A stretch of 64,000 nucleotides of DNA from Maratus speciosus (GCA_963932465.1 OZ010799.1:283846083-283910082), one strand, 5' to 3'; positions 11,290-24,044 are shown, numbered from the stretch's first letter. A program made the numbers and translations. The notes: generated by a model not told the origin, from the letters alone.

Positions 11290-12157
11290 GATCATGAAGA
11301 CAGGATACAGAGGGGAGCAATGATGATAGGCTTTCAATCACAGGACTCCTAACTAAAAATAATAATCTGTTCGTGGCGCTGCTGCTCTCAACCTAAGCAT
11401 CGCATAATCATTTGGATTTAGTTTCAATTTTTGATAGGTGCATCAAATGTGTATTTAACTATTTTCTTTCTGAAATTACAAAATTTCATCATGATCAATA
11501 AATACGGATTAAAATAAGAAAAATATGTAGGTGTTGTTTTTCCTTTTTAAATTTAAGTTCCCAGCAATACACATAAACTTTTATCAAAATATCTACATTT
11601 TTTGGCAACATTTAATTACGAAAATTTTACATAAAAAAATATTTTCCTGACTAAAAGAAAAAAAACCATGAAATATCATTTTTTGATTTTTTTACATTTT
11701 GTTAATCAAAAAGCAGTACTCTTTGTTTTTTAATGACAATAACAAAAATATTAAATAAATTACAATTTAAAATCATATTTAAATTATTTTAAATATTACA
11801 TCATGGAACAGGAAAAGGCAAAAGTTGCATTGTACTTGTGACGAATATATATAATATTAATATATATATATATATATATTTAAAAGATTGCTAAAAACAT
11901 TTAGCTAATGTATACTGTACTCTTGATAACGTAATTCAGTATATAAGCTTTTCAATTATTTTTATCGAAATCCATATTCTTCTTTTTTTCTTCATTATTA
12001 TTTTTTGTTATATAGTATAAGGGACTTTATTTTATACATAGCAGCTTATTTATTATGTTTTTGGTATCCATTCAGTGTGTTTGGGGACACTGCATTGTTG
12101 TATATTCATTCATACTATCACAATTATTGATGGTGGTCAGTAACGTTTATTTAATGG

Positions 12158-12231
<74 letters not shown>

Positions 12232-12820
12232 TATAGTAAGAATTACTTTTAATTCTAGAAAACTTGTTATAAAGTATTTTTAATTATGCAGGTTACCGAG
12301 TAGAAGATTATTTATATACATTATTCTTTACCCGATATTAATTTTGTGACTTACAAATTATTCTGCTACTTACAAACTTACTATGTTAAAATTCAAAATT
12401 TTATCTGCATTGATATAATTAAAAAATGTTGTATCACGCTATTATGCATTTCTTATATTTCAATTACAATAGGAATTGAAAATAAATATTTATTTTATTT
12501 GCAATGCCTTCAAAGCTGATAAAATGCATAATGTATAATTTCAACAAAAGGTATCTTTGTTTATGTTAACTGCCGATGGATGGCGCCAAAAATATATCTA
12601 GCAACGAAGCAAATCAATGACGGAAACTCTTGATTATAGATGGCTATCCGTTATTTTTAATTGACAACTTAGAATATCATAATTTCATTTTTAAAGGTTT
12701 TAGAGAAAATCATGAAGAATAGATGTGATACAATGCATATTATGCGTATATTTCAATTGGTTCCTAACATGGCCGCGATAAGTTCGTTTTTTTTTTTTTT
12801 TTTTTCTGAAGATGAGAAGA
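11290..12820. other. AT-rich stretch, no gene seen
   Basis: Contains TA-rich runs at 11845-11880 and T19 at about 12787-12805. The open frame at 12055-12252 is created by the TA/TG microsatellite and is not a gene. Confidence 0.45.
12159..12226. repeat. (TA)n(TG)n compound microsatellite
   Basis: About 21 TA repeats are followed directly by 13 TG repeats. Alternating purine-pyrimidine sequence of this length can adopt non-B structure and is length-variable. Confidence 0.95.
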
Positions 12821-12839
12821 GCCGGAATCGTCACCGTAG

Positions 12840-13560
12840 CGTTTTATATAAATAGATCTGTATGCGACACAAATTTTTGGGGCGCTTTATCTCAAGAACT
12901 AATACACGCAATTTAATCGAATTTCAGATTCAATTAGATCTTGACAGATTAGGTTTTGGTGTAAATCACCGAACAAGTGGTGCTAAGAATTTCTACTTCC
13001 TGTTCTCGGCGAATGATTTACTGAACACGATGTGACATTTTTCAGAAAATGTCTGTCCGTGGAATCTGAGTGTCTGTCTGTAACAATGTATATATGTATG
13101 TGACACAAACATTGCGAGAGCTCTGTATCAAGAACTAATGTACTGAATAGAATCGAAATTCAGAATTAGTTAGACCTTGACATAAATTAATGCTTGTTAG
13201 GTTTTCATGTAAATTGCTTAGAAAGTTGTGCGGCTATGCTACTCTTGTCACTGTTTCCGTTATAGCTATTTATCAAGTTCTAAGTCACGGAATTTTATCA
13301 AATTTCATAGTATGCTAGATCTTAACGTAAATAGACTCTTCTTTGTTTTGGGTATAAATCGCCCAACAGGGGTATGAAACAGCTTCTATGCTGTATTTAA
13401 CCCGATTTCCTGTATCTTAAAAACAAATGCACGGAATTTCTCAAACATCATATTCTGTTAGAACTTGAAATAAATAGATACTTATTATTTTTGGGTGTAT
13501 ACCGCCCAACAGATGTCTCTTCTATGCTCTGTTTTTCACCATATCCGCTATAACTATATC
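12840..13560 (+). repeat. Dispersed repeat A, four tandem units
   Basis: CAAGAACTAATACACGCAAT, AGATCTTGACAGATTAGG and AAATCACCGAACAAGTGGTG recur with variants near 12890, 13130, 13270 and 13420, interspersed with GTCTGTCCGTGG/GTCTGTCTGT. Units are about 150-240 bp and diverged. They match 2940-3240. Confidence 0.6.
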
Positions 13561-13829
13561 TGAAAAACAAGTAGGTTGCCATTTAGTTGTGCAAAACTAA
13601 AGGTATCTTATTTTACTGATTTATTATGGTTTTTAAAATAAGTTTCAAGCATGATTTTTTTTTAAATATGCGTGTAAACCAACTGCAGAAGATTAACGTT
13701 TTTTCACTAAAGCAATGTAATGATTCAGTATTTGTTTGTTTTTGTGTAATTTTCCTTAACTAAATCCCGAAATGAAATTTAAATTCTAGAAATAAATAAA
13801 CAAATAAATGGCACAGAAATTAAGATATA

Positions 13830-14411
13830 CAATGTGCCTCAGAAGTAATGGGACAAACTTTAAGGGGATATAGGGAACATCACAAGGATTCAGATTTGCA
13901 TAGCAACCCAGGGTCGGAAACGCTTTCCTATCGCGGTAGTGACGACACAAAACACAAGAAAGAAAGGACACGAACAGGGAGAGAAAACATGTTTATTATT
14001 TTTAGTACTGCAAAAATGCCGGGACAATGCCGGAAAGTGTTAAGGAACTTGTTGCACGCATCGTGGCAGCTGCTGGGGAAGTCCGGAGCACTCCCAGTAT
14101 TTTCGAGAACATTAGATCTTCCATACGCCGGAGATGCGCTTCCATGCATCACGGCTCGGGGTCGTAATTTCGAACACGTATTTTGATGACGATCGTTGTC
14201 CATTTAATGTTCTTTCTTCTTAGTTTTTTGATGTACTAAGGATAATAAACATGTTTTCTCCTCTTATTCGTATCCTGTCCTTCTTGTGTTTTGTGTCGTC
14301 ACTACCGCGCCAGGAAAGCGTTTCCGACCCTGGGTTGCTATGCAAATCTGAATCCTTGTGATGTCCCCTACCTCCCCTTAAAGTTTGTCACATTACTTCT
14401 GGGACACCCTG
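13830..14411 (+). mobile_element. Internally deleted mariner/Tc1-like element
   Basis: TA flanks (13828-13829 and 14412-14413) bound a 582-bp element with inverted repeats of about 170 bp (13830-13999 and 14242-14411). The right terminus reads CAGGGTGTCCCAGAAGTAAT on the minus strand. The left terminus is the diverged CAATGTGCCTCAGAAGTAAT. Inner TIR words such as GTTGCTATGCAAATCTGAAT are shared. The centre retains only a transposase C-terminus, so the element is non-autonomous. Confidence 0.85.
14037..14186 (+). pseudogene. Transposase C-terminal fragment, frameshifted
   Basis: One frame gives SVKELVARIVAAAGEVRS then TPSIFENIRSSIRRRCA. A one-base shift then leads to ITARGRNFEHVF and a stop at 14184-14186. 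An ending of the form R-x-C-I...G-x-x-FEH-hydrophobic is typical of the C-termini of one group of mariner/Tc1-like transposases. The catalytic domain is gone. The longer open frame at 13848-14186 only shares the last residues in frame. Confidence 0.6.
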
Positions 14412-14740
14412 TATAATTAATATGATAGAACTGTGCGCTTAAACACTGAAATAATCAGAATCATAGCAGTTGCTCAAATGAGCCGTTCAGTACATAAATC
14501 GATTAGCTCCATCAAATGAAAATGTTCAGCATAAAAAGTTAAAGTTATATACTATAAAAATATTGTATCTATATAACATTTTTTTCTCGGGATATTTTGA
14601 TTGAACTCATTAATTTTCTTTTAATCAAGGGTAAATTTTTATCACTGTATAAATATATAGAAAATTTTCAACGTTCCTTTGTTTAAGAATACGCCATTTA
14701 AAATGGAGTTAGTCGGATTGTCTACTGAACGCCCCACATA

Positions 14741-15018
14741 CACTGTAAAAAAAAAAAAAAAAAAACTGTCAAATTGATTGGAAAAAGCTGTCAATTTTGA
14801 CGCCAGTAAGAAAAAAAAAAAAAAAGTTTAATTTACAGAAAAAAGGTCTAATTTTTCATTAAAACAGTTTCCCTGTAAAAATACAGATTTGTTCTGCAAA
14901 AATTACAAAATTCAGTTTCTTTTACAGAAAAAAACTGCTTTTCTTCAAAACAGTTTTTTTCTGTAAAAACTACAATGCTTTTCTCTAAAAATTACAGTTT
15001 TTTTTCTTTTTTACAGTG
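14741..15018. mobile_element. MITE, CACTGT family, TA-flanked
   Basis: CACTGTAAAAAAA at 14741 is mirrored by TTTTTTACAGTG ending at 15018, with TA at 14739-14740 and 15019-15020. The 278-bp interior consists of repeated CTGTAAAA and TTTTACAG words, including GACGCCAGTA, which is shared with the insertion at 54683. Non-coding. Confidence 0.8.
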
Positions 15019-15019
15019 T

Positions 15020-16348
15020 AGAGAAATGTTTCACGAAAACCCGCCGGCATGCGGATAATATTCAAATACTTAAAATACTGTTTTGTGCAGTAAATAGGAA
15101 ATCTAAGAAAATATGCTAAATCTAAAATTCAAAAGTTTAAATTTTGATTTTTTAAGTAAAAACTCTTCTGTACGACCTGTACGCAGAGTATGTTATACGG
15201 CATCTTTAACACTATTAGCCCGGTTTGGATTGCCTGGTACTTAATAATTTCGAAACAAATGTCGAATTAATTTTGAAGAAGATCTTCATGTCAAACGCAA
15301 TTAAATAACACCTCGTGTGTCATAATATCCACATTAAACCTACTTTAAATTACAGGCATCGATTGCTAAGGACAACAAACGTCTTTGTAAGAGAAATTTA
15401 ACTCTGTTAAAGGAGAAATAACCTTAAAATTTAGTTTAAAATTATCATTGCCTCTTACAAAGCAAACTTCGATAATGAAAACATTATAATATTTCCTCTT
15501 TGTGTATCAAGTTAATTTAATGTATTAGAGAATTCTACTTAAGATTTACCGACTTGAAACTTATTTCAAAAGTTAGGTAGGCGCTGCATATCGTCATTAT
15601 AATAATTATTTTCTAAATTCTTATAATAAAGTAGATAATAAATTAATTGTTCTTAAAGTAAAATATTTAAAAAAAAGTTTAAAAGGGGCCTTGACGCTTA
15701 AAATTTAGAAAGATTTCGCTTTTAAAACTTGACAACAATGTTTTAATGTTGTATTAATAAACGATAAAAAAATTATATCTTTATGCCCTTGTTTCTGAAA
15801 CTCCGAATCAATCTTTTAATATTGCATTGATGAACATTAATAATACATTTTTATTCCCTTTGTTTCATAAATCATTTCATTTCAAAGAATTCATTCTCTG
15901 TAATTCATTCTCTGCTAGCTGTTATTTCAATTTCTTCAATATTACCCCTTTTTTTACTAAGGTCTCTAAAAATAAAAGTTATAATAAAATTCATAATTGT
16001 CTGAGCAAAGCGAAGGCTAATACTCAGCGAAATATTACTGTCCGGACACATTACTACTACGATGGATATTAACGCCATGTCCTACTAAAAAAAAGCCTAA
16101 TAAAAACCTTTCGTCAAGCATAACTCAAAAAATATTTGTCGGATTTCGTTTCTGATTGCACCAGAAGGTACCTATGAGGGTCGCCTACTGAATGCACCTA
16201 CTATGAAAAATAAGTTCCAAACCGTTTAAAAATTATATAGAAAAAACTAATAAAAAAGCACAATTTATCTGCATACGTCACAGAAATTTGGTGTGCGTCA
16301 CTTTCACCGGTTGATGTTTTCGTAGACAACTGGTTTGAACACATAAAG

Positions 16349-16389
<41 letters not shown>

Positions 16390-16675
16390 GCACGCATTAA
16401 TATTGAATAGATCAGTTTCAACCCCGTGATCACAAACCTTGCAATAACCCGTGGCAACCAGTTTTGGTGGGCAAACAAATAATAATACAGTACTCCGTAC
16501 CACGGTGATCGTTTTTAGCCTGTTGTATAAAATCTGCCTGTTTTATGACATACAGTTGTGGATGATTAAAACAAAAGACATGAGTGTTTATTGTTCCGGG
16601 AGATTATCTTTCTCTGGATGTCTGTCTGTCTATCATACAGCATGTAATTTTCTTGTAAAGGATGATATTATTATG
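15020..16675. other. AT-rich stretch, no gene seen
   Basis: No recognisable feature apart from A40 at 16349-16388. Open frames at 15827-16072, 16201-16503 and 16278-16478 have no recognisable domain, and the last two run through the homopolymer. Confidence 0.45.
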
Positions 16676-17020
16676 CAGTAAAACCTCCATAACGGACACA
16701 CCCGATTAGTGGACACCTCTATTTAGTGGGCATTTTTCGATTACCAACCCTTAAATAACTGTACATTTTTTACTCTCAGTAGCAGACACCTGCAAATAGA
16801 GGACAAATTCTGCCCTCCCGAGGTGTTCCCTATTCAGAGGTTTTACTGATAAAACCTCCATAGCGGACACACCCGATTAGCGGATACCTCTATTTAGCGG
16901 ACATTTTTTCGATTACCAACTCTTAAATAACTGTACATGTTTTACTCTCAGTAGCGGTCACTTCTAAATAGAAGACAAATTCTGCATTCTCGGGGTGTCC
17001 GCTATTCAGAGGTTTTACTG
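16676..17020. mobile_element. Tandem dimer of a ~172-bp MITE (CAGTAAAACCTC termini)
   Basis: CAGTAAAACCTCCATAACGG at 16676 is mirrored by AGAGGTTTTACTG ending at 17020, followed by TA. A junction of the same ends (TTTTACTGATAAAACCTCC) lies at about 16841-16859, so two copies sit head to tail sharing the junction. Both share GGACACACCCGATTAG and TTAAATAACTGTACAT. TIRs of the form CAGT(A)nACCTC next to TA suggest a pogo/Tc1-mariner relative; this is inference. Confidence 0.8.
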
Positions 17021-17157
17021 TATATAATATTGATAGTTATTTTACAGGACCACACAAAAGAATAAGAATATATGAAACGAATATAAACTAAATTCGGGAT
17101 TGGTAGATCGCTGATGGTAATGTAATTTTAGGATGTTGTTACAGTCATCCGCAGCTT

Positions 17158-18085
17158 GTTTTTAGAGTTTCGTTCATCTAACAAATCCCTACCTGTCTCA
17201 CTCCTTTGTCTGTCTGTCTGTCCGTCTGTCACAGAGCCCGTTCTCAGAAACTATATATGTCGGAGACTTGAAAATTTGCATACTTATAGCTGAACACCAC
17301 ACATCAAACAGCAAATAATAAAATTTTGAAAAAGTCTAATATTTAACCCTCTGGGCTCTAACTTGTGTATTTTAAGCAATTTTTCTAACTCAGCCCCTAA
17401 TTTAATTAAGTTGGAGACATGAAATTTTGCATACTTATAGCTGAACATCTCACATCAAATGACAAATAATTCAATTTTGAAAAAGGTTTAATATTTAACC
17501 CTCTGGGCTCTAACTTGTGTATTTAAAGCAATTTTTCTAACTCAGCCCCTAATTAAGTTGGAGACATGAAAGTTTGCATACTTATAGCTGAACACTTGCG
17601 ATAACACGATAAATCATAAAATTTTGAAAAAGTCATATTTAACCCTCCGGTCTCCAACTTCTGTATTTTAAGCAATTTTTCTAACTCAGCCCCTAATTAA
17701 GTTGGAGACATGACATTTTGCATACTTATAGCTGAACACCTCACATCAAACGACAAATAATAAAATTTTGAAAAAGTCTAATATTTAACCCTACTTATGT
17801 ATTTAACTTATGTATTTTAAACAATTTTTCTCAGCCCCTAATTAAGTTGGAGACACGAAATTTTGCATACTTATAGCTGAAATCCTCACATCAAACGACA
17901 AATAATAAAATTTTGAAAAAGGTCTAATATTTAACCCTCTGGGCTCTAACTTGTGTATTTTAAGCAATTTTTCTAACTCAGCCCCTAATTAAGTTGGAGA
18001 CATGAAATTTTGCGTACTTATAGCTGAACACCGCACATCAAACGGCAAATAATAAAATTTTGAAAAAATCTAATATTTAACCTCT
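17158..18085 (+). repeat. Repeat C: GTTTCGTT leader plus six ~148-bp tandem units
   Basis: A leader with AGAGTTTCGTTCAT and GTCTGTCTGTCTGTCCGTCT precedes six units beginning GGAGACATGAAATTTTGCAT near 17262, 17412, 17562, 17704, 17851 and 17996. Each continues CTTATAGCTGAACACC, AAATAATAAAATTTTGAAAA and CTCTGGGCTCTAACTTGTG. A second copy with the same leader is at 50213-50610. Non-coding. Confidence 0.8.
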
Positions 18086-19149
18086 AATATTTTGTCTCGC
18101 GCAATTTTTAAATTTAAACTGTTTTGCAATACTATTTTTTGTTCATTTTGCATAATAAGTGTAATGTGACGCAATTTCTTCTATTTCAGACTTCTAACGC
18201 ATGTTAATGAATTTATTTTGCAATATCCTTTCTCTTTCAAAATTCACATGTAAATATAATTTTAATGGCGTAATTTCCAATAAGTGCCTGCTTTTTATAC
18301 CTAATTATTTCATTCTAATTTGAAGGTTTTTTTCTGTTTATAATAGTAACGTGTAAATATTTTTTTTATTTGAAGCAAACATTATTGTTTGCGCTGTTTA
18401 TACAGTTGGCAACAGTTAAATTAATACCATTTTCTAAAATATGTAAAAAATATCAGTCAAGTTGCTGAATATTTGAATTTAAAATAGAAATTATTTGAAA
18501 TTAAAATAGAAATAAAACCTCAAAAAATGAGTCAAATTAAAAAAATTAATGAAATCTGCACACCGGGATTTTCTATTGAATAAAATGATCTAAAAATGAT
18601 TAAATTCACATGTGTAGCTTTTGCTCCTATAATTTTTTTTAATGGAACGATTTTGTCTAACTTTAGCAGTAAATATCTCTTAAAATAATTCTTCGATTTG
18701 AAAACTGTATGCATTAGCGTGTTGATCAAACATTTCGCTATAATACCACCGATTTTCATATTTTTGTATGCAATAGTTTTCTTAATATTAACAAAGAAAG
18801 ACCTCCGGTCACAAAAAATTCAAAACCGGCGGCGGCGGCGGCGGCGGCGGTGACAGCGTTAGTTACTTTTTTAGAATAGAGAGAAATATAAAAATGAAAA
18901 CTTGTCTATCTGTCTGCTTGTAATTCTATAAAAATCCACAATTTGGAAGCCAAAATTGTGAAGAGATACGTACATGTGTATTAAAACATGGCCGAGGCAA
19001 CTAAAGTAATCCGGAATCGAAATAATTTATAGTTAATTTTTAATTAATAAAAAACCACCAATTTAGCAGCAATTTCTTATCAAATTTAAACATTTTTCGT
19101 TATAGCAGTTGCCAACAATTAAAAAACACAATAAAATTATTACTACAAC
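18086..19149. other. AT-rich stretch with a (GGC)n microsatellite
   Basis: (GGC)8 lies at about 18826-18850, conspicuous in such AT-rich DNA. The open frame at 18532-18759 (minus) has no recognisable domain. Confidence 0.5.
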
Positions 19150-19440
19150 AATTAATTTTCTACTGCAAGATTTCCACGTGTAAAATGAAAATGAAATAAA
19201 TAGTTTGACGAATTTTTAAAAAAAGTGAATATTACGTCATAACTTTTCTATTGCAAGATATTCGCGTGAAATATGAAAATGAAATAAATGGTTTGACGAA
19301 TTTAAATGAAAGTGAGTATAACTTCATAACTTTTCTATTTCAAGGTTTCCACGTGAAAGAGGAAAATATTACGTCATATTGGAAATATAAAGGACGTGGT
19401 GGATATAGTATAACGTCATATGAGTGTGAAAAATGTATTG
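19150..19440 (+). repeat. ~88-bp tandem repeat, three copies
   Basis: Units near 19152, 19240 and 19329 share CTTTTCTATTGCAAGAT, CACGTGTAAAATGAAAATGA or CGCGTGAAATATG, AATAGTTTGACGAATTT and ATTACGTCATA. The 65-codon open frame at 19251-19448 is read through these repeats. Confidence 0.6.
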
Positions 19441-19639
19441 AAGGATGATAAAAACCCGATTAGGGATATTTTGGCCTATTTTAACATTATTGCTCCAATT
19501 ATAAATTGAAATATGTTCATTTATAAGTGTATTCTTTTGCGTCTGTTATATACATTTATACATTTTTATATAGCGTTTTCATATGATTCATTCATACAAC
19601 ATTTCGACTGCTTTTTTTAATGTTTGTTTTGTGTTGTAT

Positions 19640-20480
19640 GTTAAATTTTGAAATTGATTTTTCAGAACAAACATCCTTCAAATTCTGGGCAACGCCGGCA
19701 CTTTAGTTTGTAACAGATAAATGGATTTTGTATCTGTACATCTAATGCTAATATTATAAAGCATTATAATATTATAGAGTATATAATATTAATAATGCTT
19801 GTACGTTTGTGAGGTGTTATCTCTGAAACTACATAGCCAACTTAAAAAAATGTTGGTGGCCATCTCTGCTCCGAAAAAAAGAGACTATTTTATGTCAATT
19901 GAAGAACCTACATCGCTGCAGGAGCAAAAAAGTTCTAAAATTGCGATTTCTGTGATATTGATTGGGTTAGAAACTTTAAATTTGGTGCGGTAGTTACTTT
20001 TAAGATGTAAATACTCGTAATGAACGCTCTCTAAAAGGTTCAATTTGACGGATAAACGTAAAAATTTCTAGAAAGGTTCTAAACTATGATTTATTTGGAA
20101 TACTGAAATTTTTGGGATACTGTTGGTGTTAGAAACTGGAACTTTGGCATGGTAGTAATTAATAAGATGTAAATGCTCGTTGTAGAACGAATTCTAAAAA
20201 ATAGAAAGACTAAACAAAGCTTAAAAAGATCTAAAGATGATCTAAGTAACGAAGTACATGGAATTGTTAGGAATATAAACATGAAAATTGACATGACTGT
20301 ATTTATCATGACGTAAATTCTCGCAATAGAACAATTTCTAAAAATGTCGCTATAAAAAACAGTGCAAAAACAAAAAACTTTCAAAAATTTTCTATTTCTG
20401 TGTTACTGCTGAGCCCAAAATCTTGAAATTTTGCTTCGGGTTAGTTTTAAAATATACAATTGTCTGGTTGGTTTCTAAAA
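19640..20480 (+). repeat. Dispersed repeat D, tandem units
   Basis: CTGCAGGAGCAAAAAAGTTC followed by TAAAATTGCG, and GGTAGTTACTTTTAAGATGT followed by AAATACTCG, recur here with variants. They recur again at 35620-36130 together with the same order of words (ATCTCTGCTCC, TTTTATGTC). Units are about 160-190 bp and strongly diverged. The open frame at 19799-19993 lies inside the repeat. Confidence 0.55.
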
Positions 20481-22749
20481 AATTTAAAATTTAAAAAGAT
20501 GAAATGAACGGAAAGCGATCTCAATTACCATTCATTTGGAATTATTAGGTACAGCAACTTTAAATATTTCATAATGCTGTATTTCCTCCGCAAAACATGC
20601 GACTTAAATGCAACAAAACTGATAGATACCCACCTAGCATTAAATAAATTGTGTAAATATAGAATAAAGGCCTGTATGAAACAGTGAGTAGGTTGCCCGA
20701 AAGTACTTATTAAAGTGTTCCTTCTCTAGGCTTTTCTCTCTCTCGTCAAGGCCACTAACAGAGGGAATTGCGTTTTAAATGTGATATGAATTTTTTATCC
20801 GATTCATTTTTCTAGACATTTTATCATAATGTCATATTCTCAATTATCATTAGTAGCTTCTTTATATATTAACTTATTCTGGTGAAATTTTATAATCGGG
20901 TTCATATTGGCGTATGTTAGCTTGCATGTTTTCCTGAATAAATATGTATGGATTTGTAAATTACATCAAATGACACTTTCACAGCTCAAAAGTTATGCAG
21001 ACAATATATTCAGATCTTGTGTCATACTTTATGTTGTAATCATTGCCGATTTCTTTTATTTAATACATGCTAAATACAGCTCAACTTGTGCAGAATATGT
21101 TTGAAAACAAAACAATACAGCGGATGTAGTGGCCAGCATGCACTCATCATTTAAATCCGATCGAGCATATCTAAAACACACTCTAACGAAGCATTGCATG
21201 CTACTGTTGATGTATTCGGTACTTTGATACTATATTAGATTTTGAGGAGAGAATTCCTTAAATGTTATCGACAACCTCATTGCATCCGTGGAAAACTGAT
21301 ATTGTACAATATTAACTATTCCGGGGGAGCACACACCATATAAAGTATAGTCCATTGTTTTTAAACATCATATATTTGTCATTTAAAGTTACTCAAATTG
21401 GTGCGGAGCGTCTGATTATGCTCTTGACATCATTTAATACAGTTAAAATTCCGATATAAGTAATTTAGTGTTTCATTTCTATTTTACTTTTAATATATTG
21501 CGTACTTTCAATTTTATATCCATGCATGGCTGTCTTGAATGGTTTGATTTCCCATTTCTTTAAACAGTGTATACGAATTTATATATAAGATTTTGTAATT
21601 CTACGATTCGTTTATTTTCATCATTTCAGTTTATCGCAGTATATGGACAATTAAAGATAACATCTCATTTTCTTTGCTTCCACATGTTATTATTAAATCT
21701 ATGTTCTCAGTAATATCGCTCAGACTAATCCCTATGAGGGAAGTCCTAGTTAATTTATTTAAATCAAAGAATATTTTTATTATTAAAGAAAACCTTGTTT
21801 TTGGAGCATGGCAACACCTATTGAAATACTTTGTATGTTATAAAAGATATACTTTGGTTTCTTTAAGTCATAATGTAAATGTTTCAAATTATATTTTTTA
21901 GAATCTTCATCTTAACACACGTATGGCAAATAAACCTTTAAATGCAATTTTCCAAAATTATAAAATTTAAAATTTAATAAAAATATCTTTCCAAAATGCA
22001 GTTTCAATATATGTTTTCTAGTAGAAATATTTTCAGCATAGAAATTTATGTTACTAAATTGCAAAAACATTATTAATTATAATAAATAAGGTCTTTACGT
22101 TGTATACACTAATGTAAAAACAAAAACAAGAAGTTGCTATCCATCGTACGCTTTCTTTTAAGACTTTAAACAAAGATGAAAAAATTAAAATCAGAAAAAT
22201 AAAAGTTGTACTCGACGTTTTGGTTTACCTTTAAAACAATCCTCAGGAGTAAATTTCCTACTACATATTCTACAATATAAAGTATAATTGCTTTTATTAT
22301 TATTATTATTATTATTATTATCATTATTATTCACTGTTATTATTCGCTAATAGATTAACCGGGCTTGAAAATATACTTTTTTAAATTTATAATTGTAATT
22401 TTACTTATATATTATTGTTTAAGTTGTGTTTCTATGGACTCTACATATATTTCTACAAAAGAAAGCATTCAAAATTTAGTTTTCGCATAAATCTAAATAT
22501 ATAATTATTTCCACTTAAAAAAATTATTATCAAATGTGCCATGTGTGTTTTGGGTTGTAAATATGCATTTAATATGTTAAATAATTGAAAGAGATCCTTC
22601 ACGAAATATGAATATTTTAAGAATAAATAAAGTTCCGTGTTTTCTATAATATGTTTATTTAGGATTCATGTAAAATCAAGTATGTGATCAAGCTACTTTA
22701 AAAATAAATACTAAACTAAATTGTTATAAAGAGATTAATACAGTTATAA
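20481..22749. other. AT-rich stretch, no gene seen
   Basis: (ATT)n repeats lie at about 22294-22330. The open frames at 20907-21104 and 21674-21901 show no recognisable domain. Confidence 0.45.
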
Positions 22750-22751
22750 TA

Positions 22752-22787
22752 CACCGCTCAAAACAATTAAAGGATATTTGAAGTTTT
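22752..22787. repeat. Left TIR of the Tc1-like element
   Basis: Starts CACCGCTCAAAACAATTAAA, then GGATATTTGAAGTTTT. The fourth base differs from the right end (C versus T). Known family behaviour: the transposase N-terminal domain binds such ends. Confidence 0.9.
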
Positions 22788-23003
22788 ATATAAAATAAAG
22801 ATATAAACGAAATTTTTTTTGCCGAAAATAGAAGAAGAGATTCACAAATGCAAATTTTTCTGGTTTTCAAACTGTGGAGTATGCAAATTTTGAGTTCGAC
22901 GTCAAAAACGTCGCTTCAGCGGCAGCGAATGAAATTTGACTTTCAACTGGATAAAAGAGAATGAAGGCAAGGATGATCGGCATTCAGTGATTGCTTTGTT
23001 TCG

Positions 23004-24044
23004 ATGAGTACGATGTCTCAGCGAAGTCATTTGACAGATTCAGAAGCTTTGAGAATTGTTGGTAGGTTAGAAGGGGGCCAAACTCAAGCCGAAATAGCGC
23101 AAGCCATTGGACTGTCACAAAGTGTCATTTCCAGGATCTGGAACCGTTTTTTGGAGAGTGGATGTGCAAGCCGAAGACCAGGGCAAGGTCGTAGACGGCC
23201 AACAACGTCCAATGAAGATCGGTATTTAGCGTTAACAGCTCGAAGACACCGAACCATGAACGCTACTCTTCTCCAACAACACCTTCGCTCGGCTACAGGC
23301 ACTACGATTTCAACTCAGACTGTCCGAAACCGGCTCCATGCTGTAGGTCTGTATGCTCGCCGACCGATGGTATGTGTTAGATTAACATCAAGGCATCGTT
23401 GCGACCGCAGGGAGTGGGCAACCGAGCATGTCAACTGGAGGAGAAATGAATGGAGCAATATTCTGTTTTCTGACGAGTCCCGTTTTTCTGTGCATCCGGA
23501 TAATAGGCGTATTTTCATCTGGAGGGACCATGGCAGTAGGAATAATCCTGCGTTCGTGCACGAAAGTGTCAGATTTGGCGGTGGAGGAGTGTTGGTGTAT
23601 GGTGGCATCTCCATTGACGGGCGCACTGACCTCTACATCATTCGAGATAAAGGTCTGACTGGTCGCCGATATAGGGATGAGATCCTCAGACCTATTGTAG
23701 TCCCTTACGCTGCAGCAATCGGAGATAACTTCATTTTAATGGACGATAACTGCAGGCCACATCGTGCAAACCTGGTGGAGGATTTCCTTTTCGAGGAAGG
23801 AATCGTTCGAATGGAATGGCCAGCGTGTTCTCCAGACATGAATCCAATCGAGCACGTTTGGGACGCTCTAGGAAGACGAGTTTCTGGTCGCCAACAACCC
23901 CCACAAACTCTCCAAGAACTGGAAAGAGCTCTTCTGGAAGAGTGGGGCAGAATACCCCAACTCGTCATTAATAGCCTTATTGAGTCCATGCCTCAAAGGT
24001 GTTCAACGTTGCTGGCCGCCCGTGGAAACCATACCCCCTACTGA
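23004..24044 (+). CDS. Tc1-like transposase, 346 aa, apparently intact
   Basis: Cut-and-paste transposase of the Tc1/mariner superfamily. It binds the element's inverted repeats, excises the element and inserts it at TA. Residues about 12-52 form a helix-turn-helix (GQTQAEIAQAIGLSQSVISR), followed by an arginine-rich linker (RRPGQGRRRP, 57-66) of the GRPR type and a second HTH-like segment at about 86-118 (TISTQTVRNRL). The catalytic triad is visible: D157 in FSDESRF, D248 in LMDDNCRPH, and E283 in SPDMNPIEHVWD, with exactly 34 residues between the second D and the E. Length is normal for the family (about 340). I use the first ATG; another M at residue 4 is possible. No frameshift or internal stop. 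No TATA box is obvious; transcription may start inside the left end. Confidence 0.96.
   Translation: MSTMSQRSHLTDSEALRIVGRLEGGQTQAEIAQAIGLSQSVISRIWNRFLESGCASRRPGQGRRRPTTSNEDRYLALTARRHRTMNATLLQQHLRSATGTTISTQTVRNRLHAVGLYARRPMVCVRLTSRHRCDRREWATEHVNWRRNEWSNILFSDESRFSVHPDNRRIFIWRDHGSRNNPAFVHESVRFGGGGVLVYGGISIDGRTDLYIIRDKGLTGRRYRDEILRPIVVPYAAAIGDNFILMDDNCRPHRANLVEDFLFEEGIVRMEWPACSPDMNPIEHVWDALGRRVSGRQQPPQTLQELERALLEEWGRIPQLVINSLIESMPQRCSTLLAARGNHTPY

Noticed and set aside
13928..14203. 91-codon minus-strand frame
   Set aside because: Antisense to the mariner-like C-terminal remnant and its TIR. The plus strand carries the recognisable transposase ending.
16201..16503. 100-codon minus-strand open frame with poly-phenylalanine
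   Set aside because: Produced by the A40 tract at 16349-16388. A second frame through the same tract is also open, which is expected of homopolymers and not of a gene.
18826..18850. (GGC)8 as a coding glycine or alanine tract or a 5' UTR marker
   Set aside because: No open frame of useful length surrounds it and no promoter-like or exon-like context is visible.
23084..23989. Open frames antisense to or out of phase with the Tc1 transposase
   Set aside because: Shadows of the real coding frame at 23004-24044, which alone has the HTH and DDE motifs.
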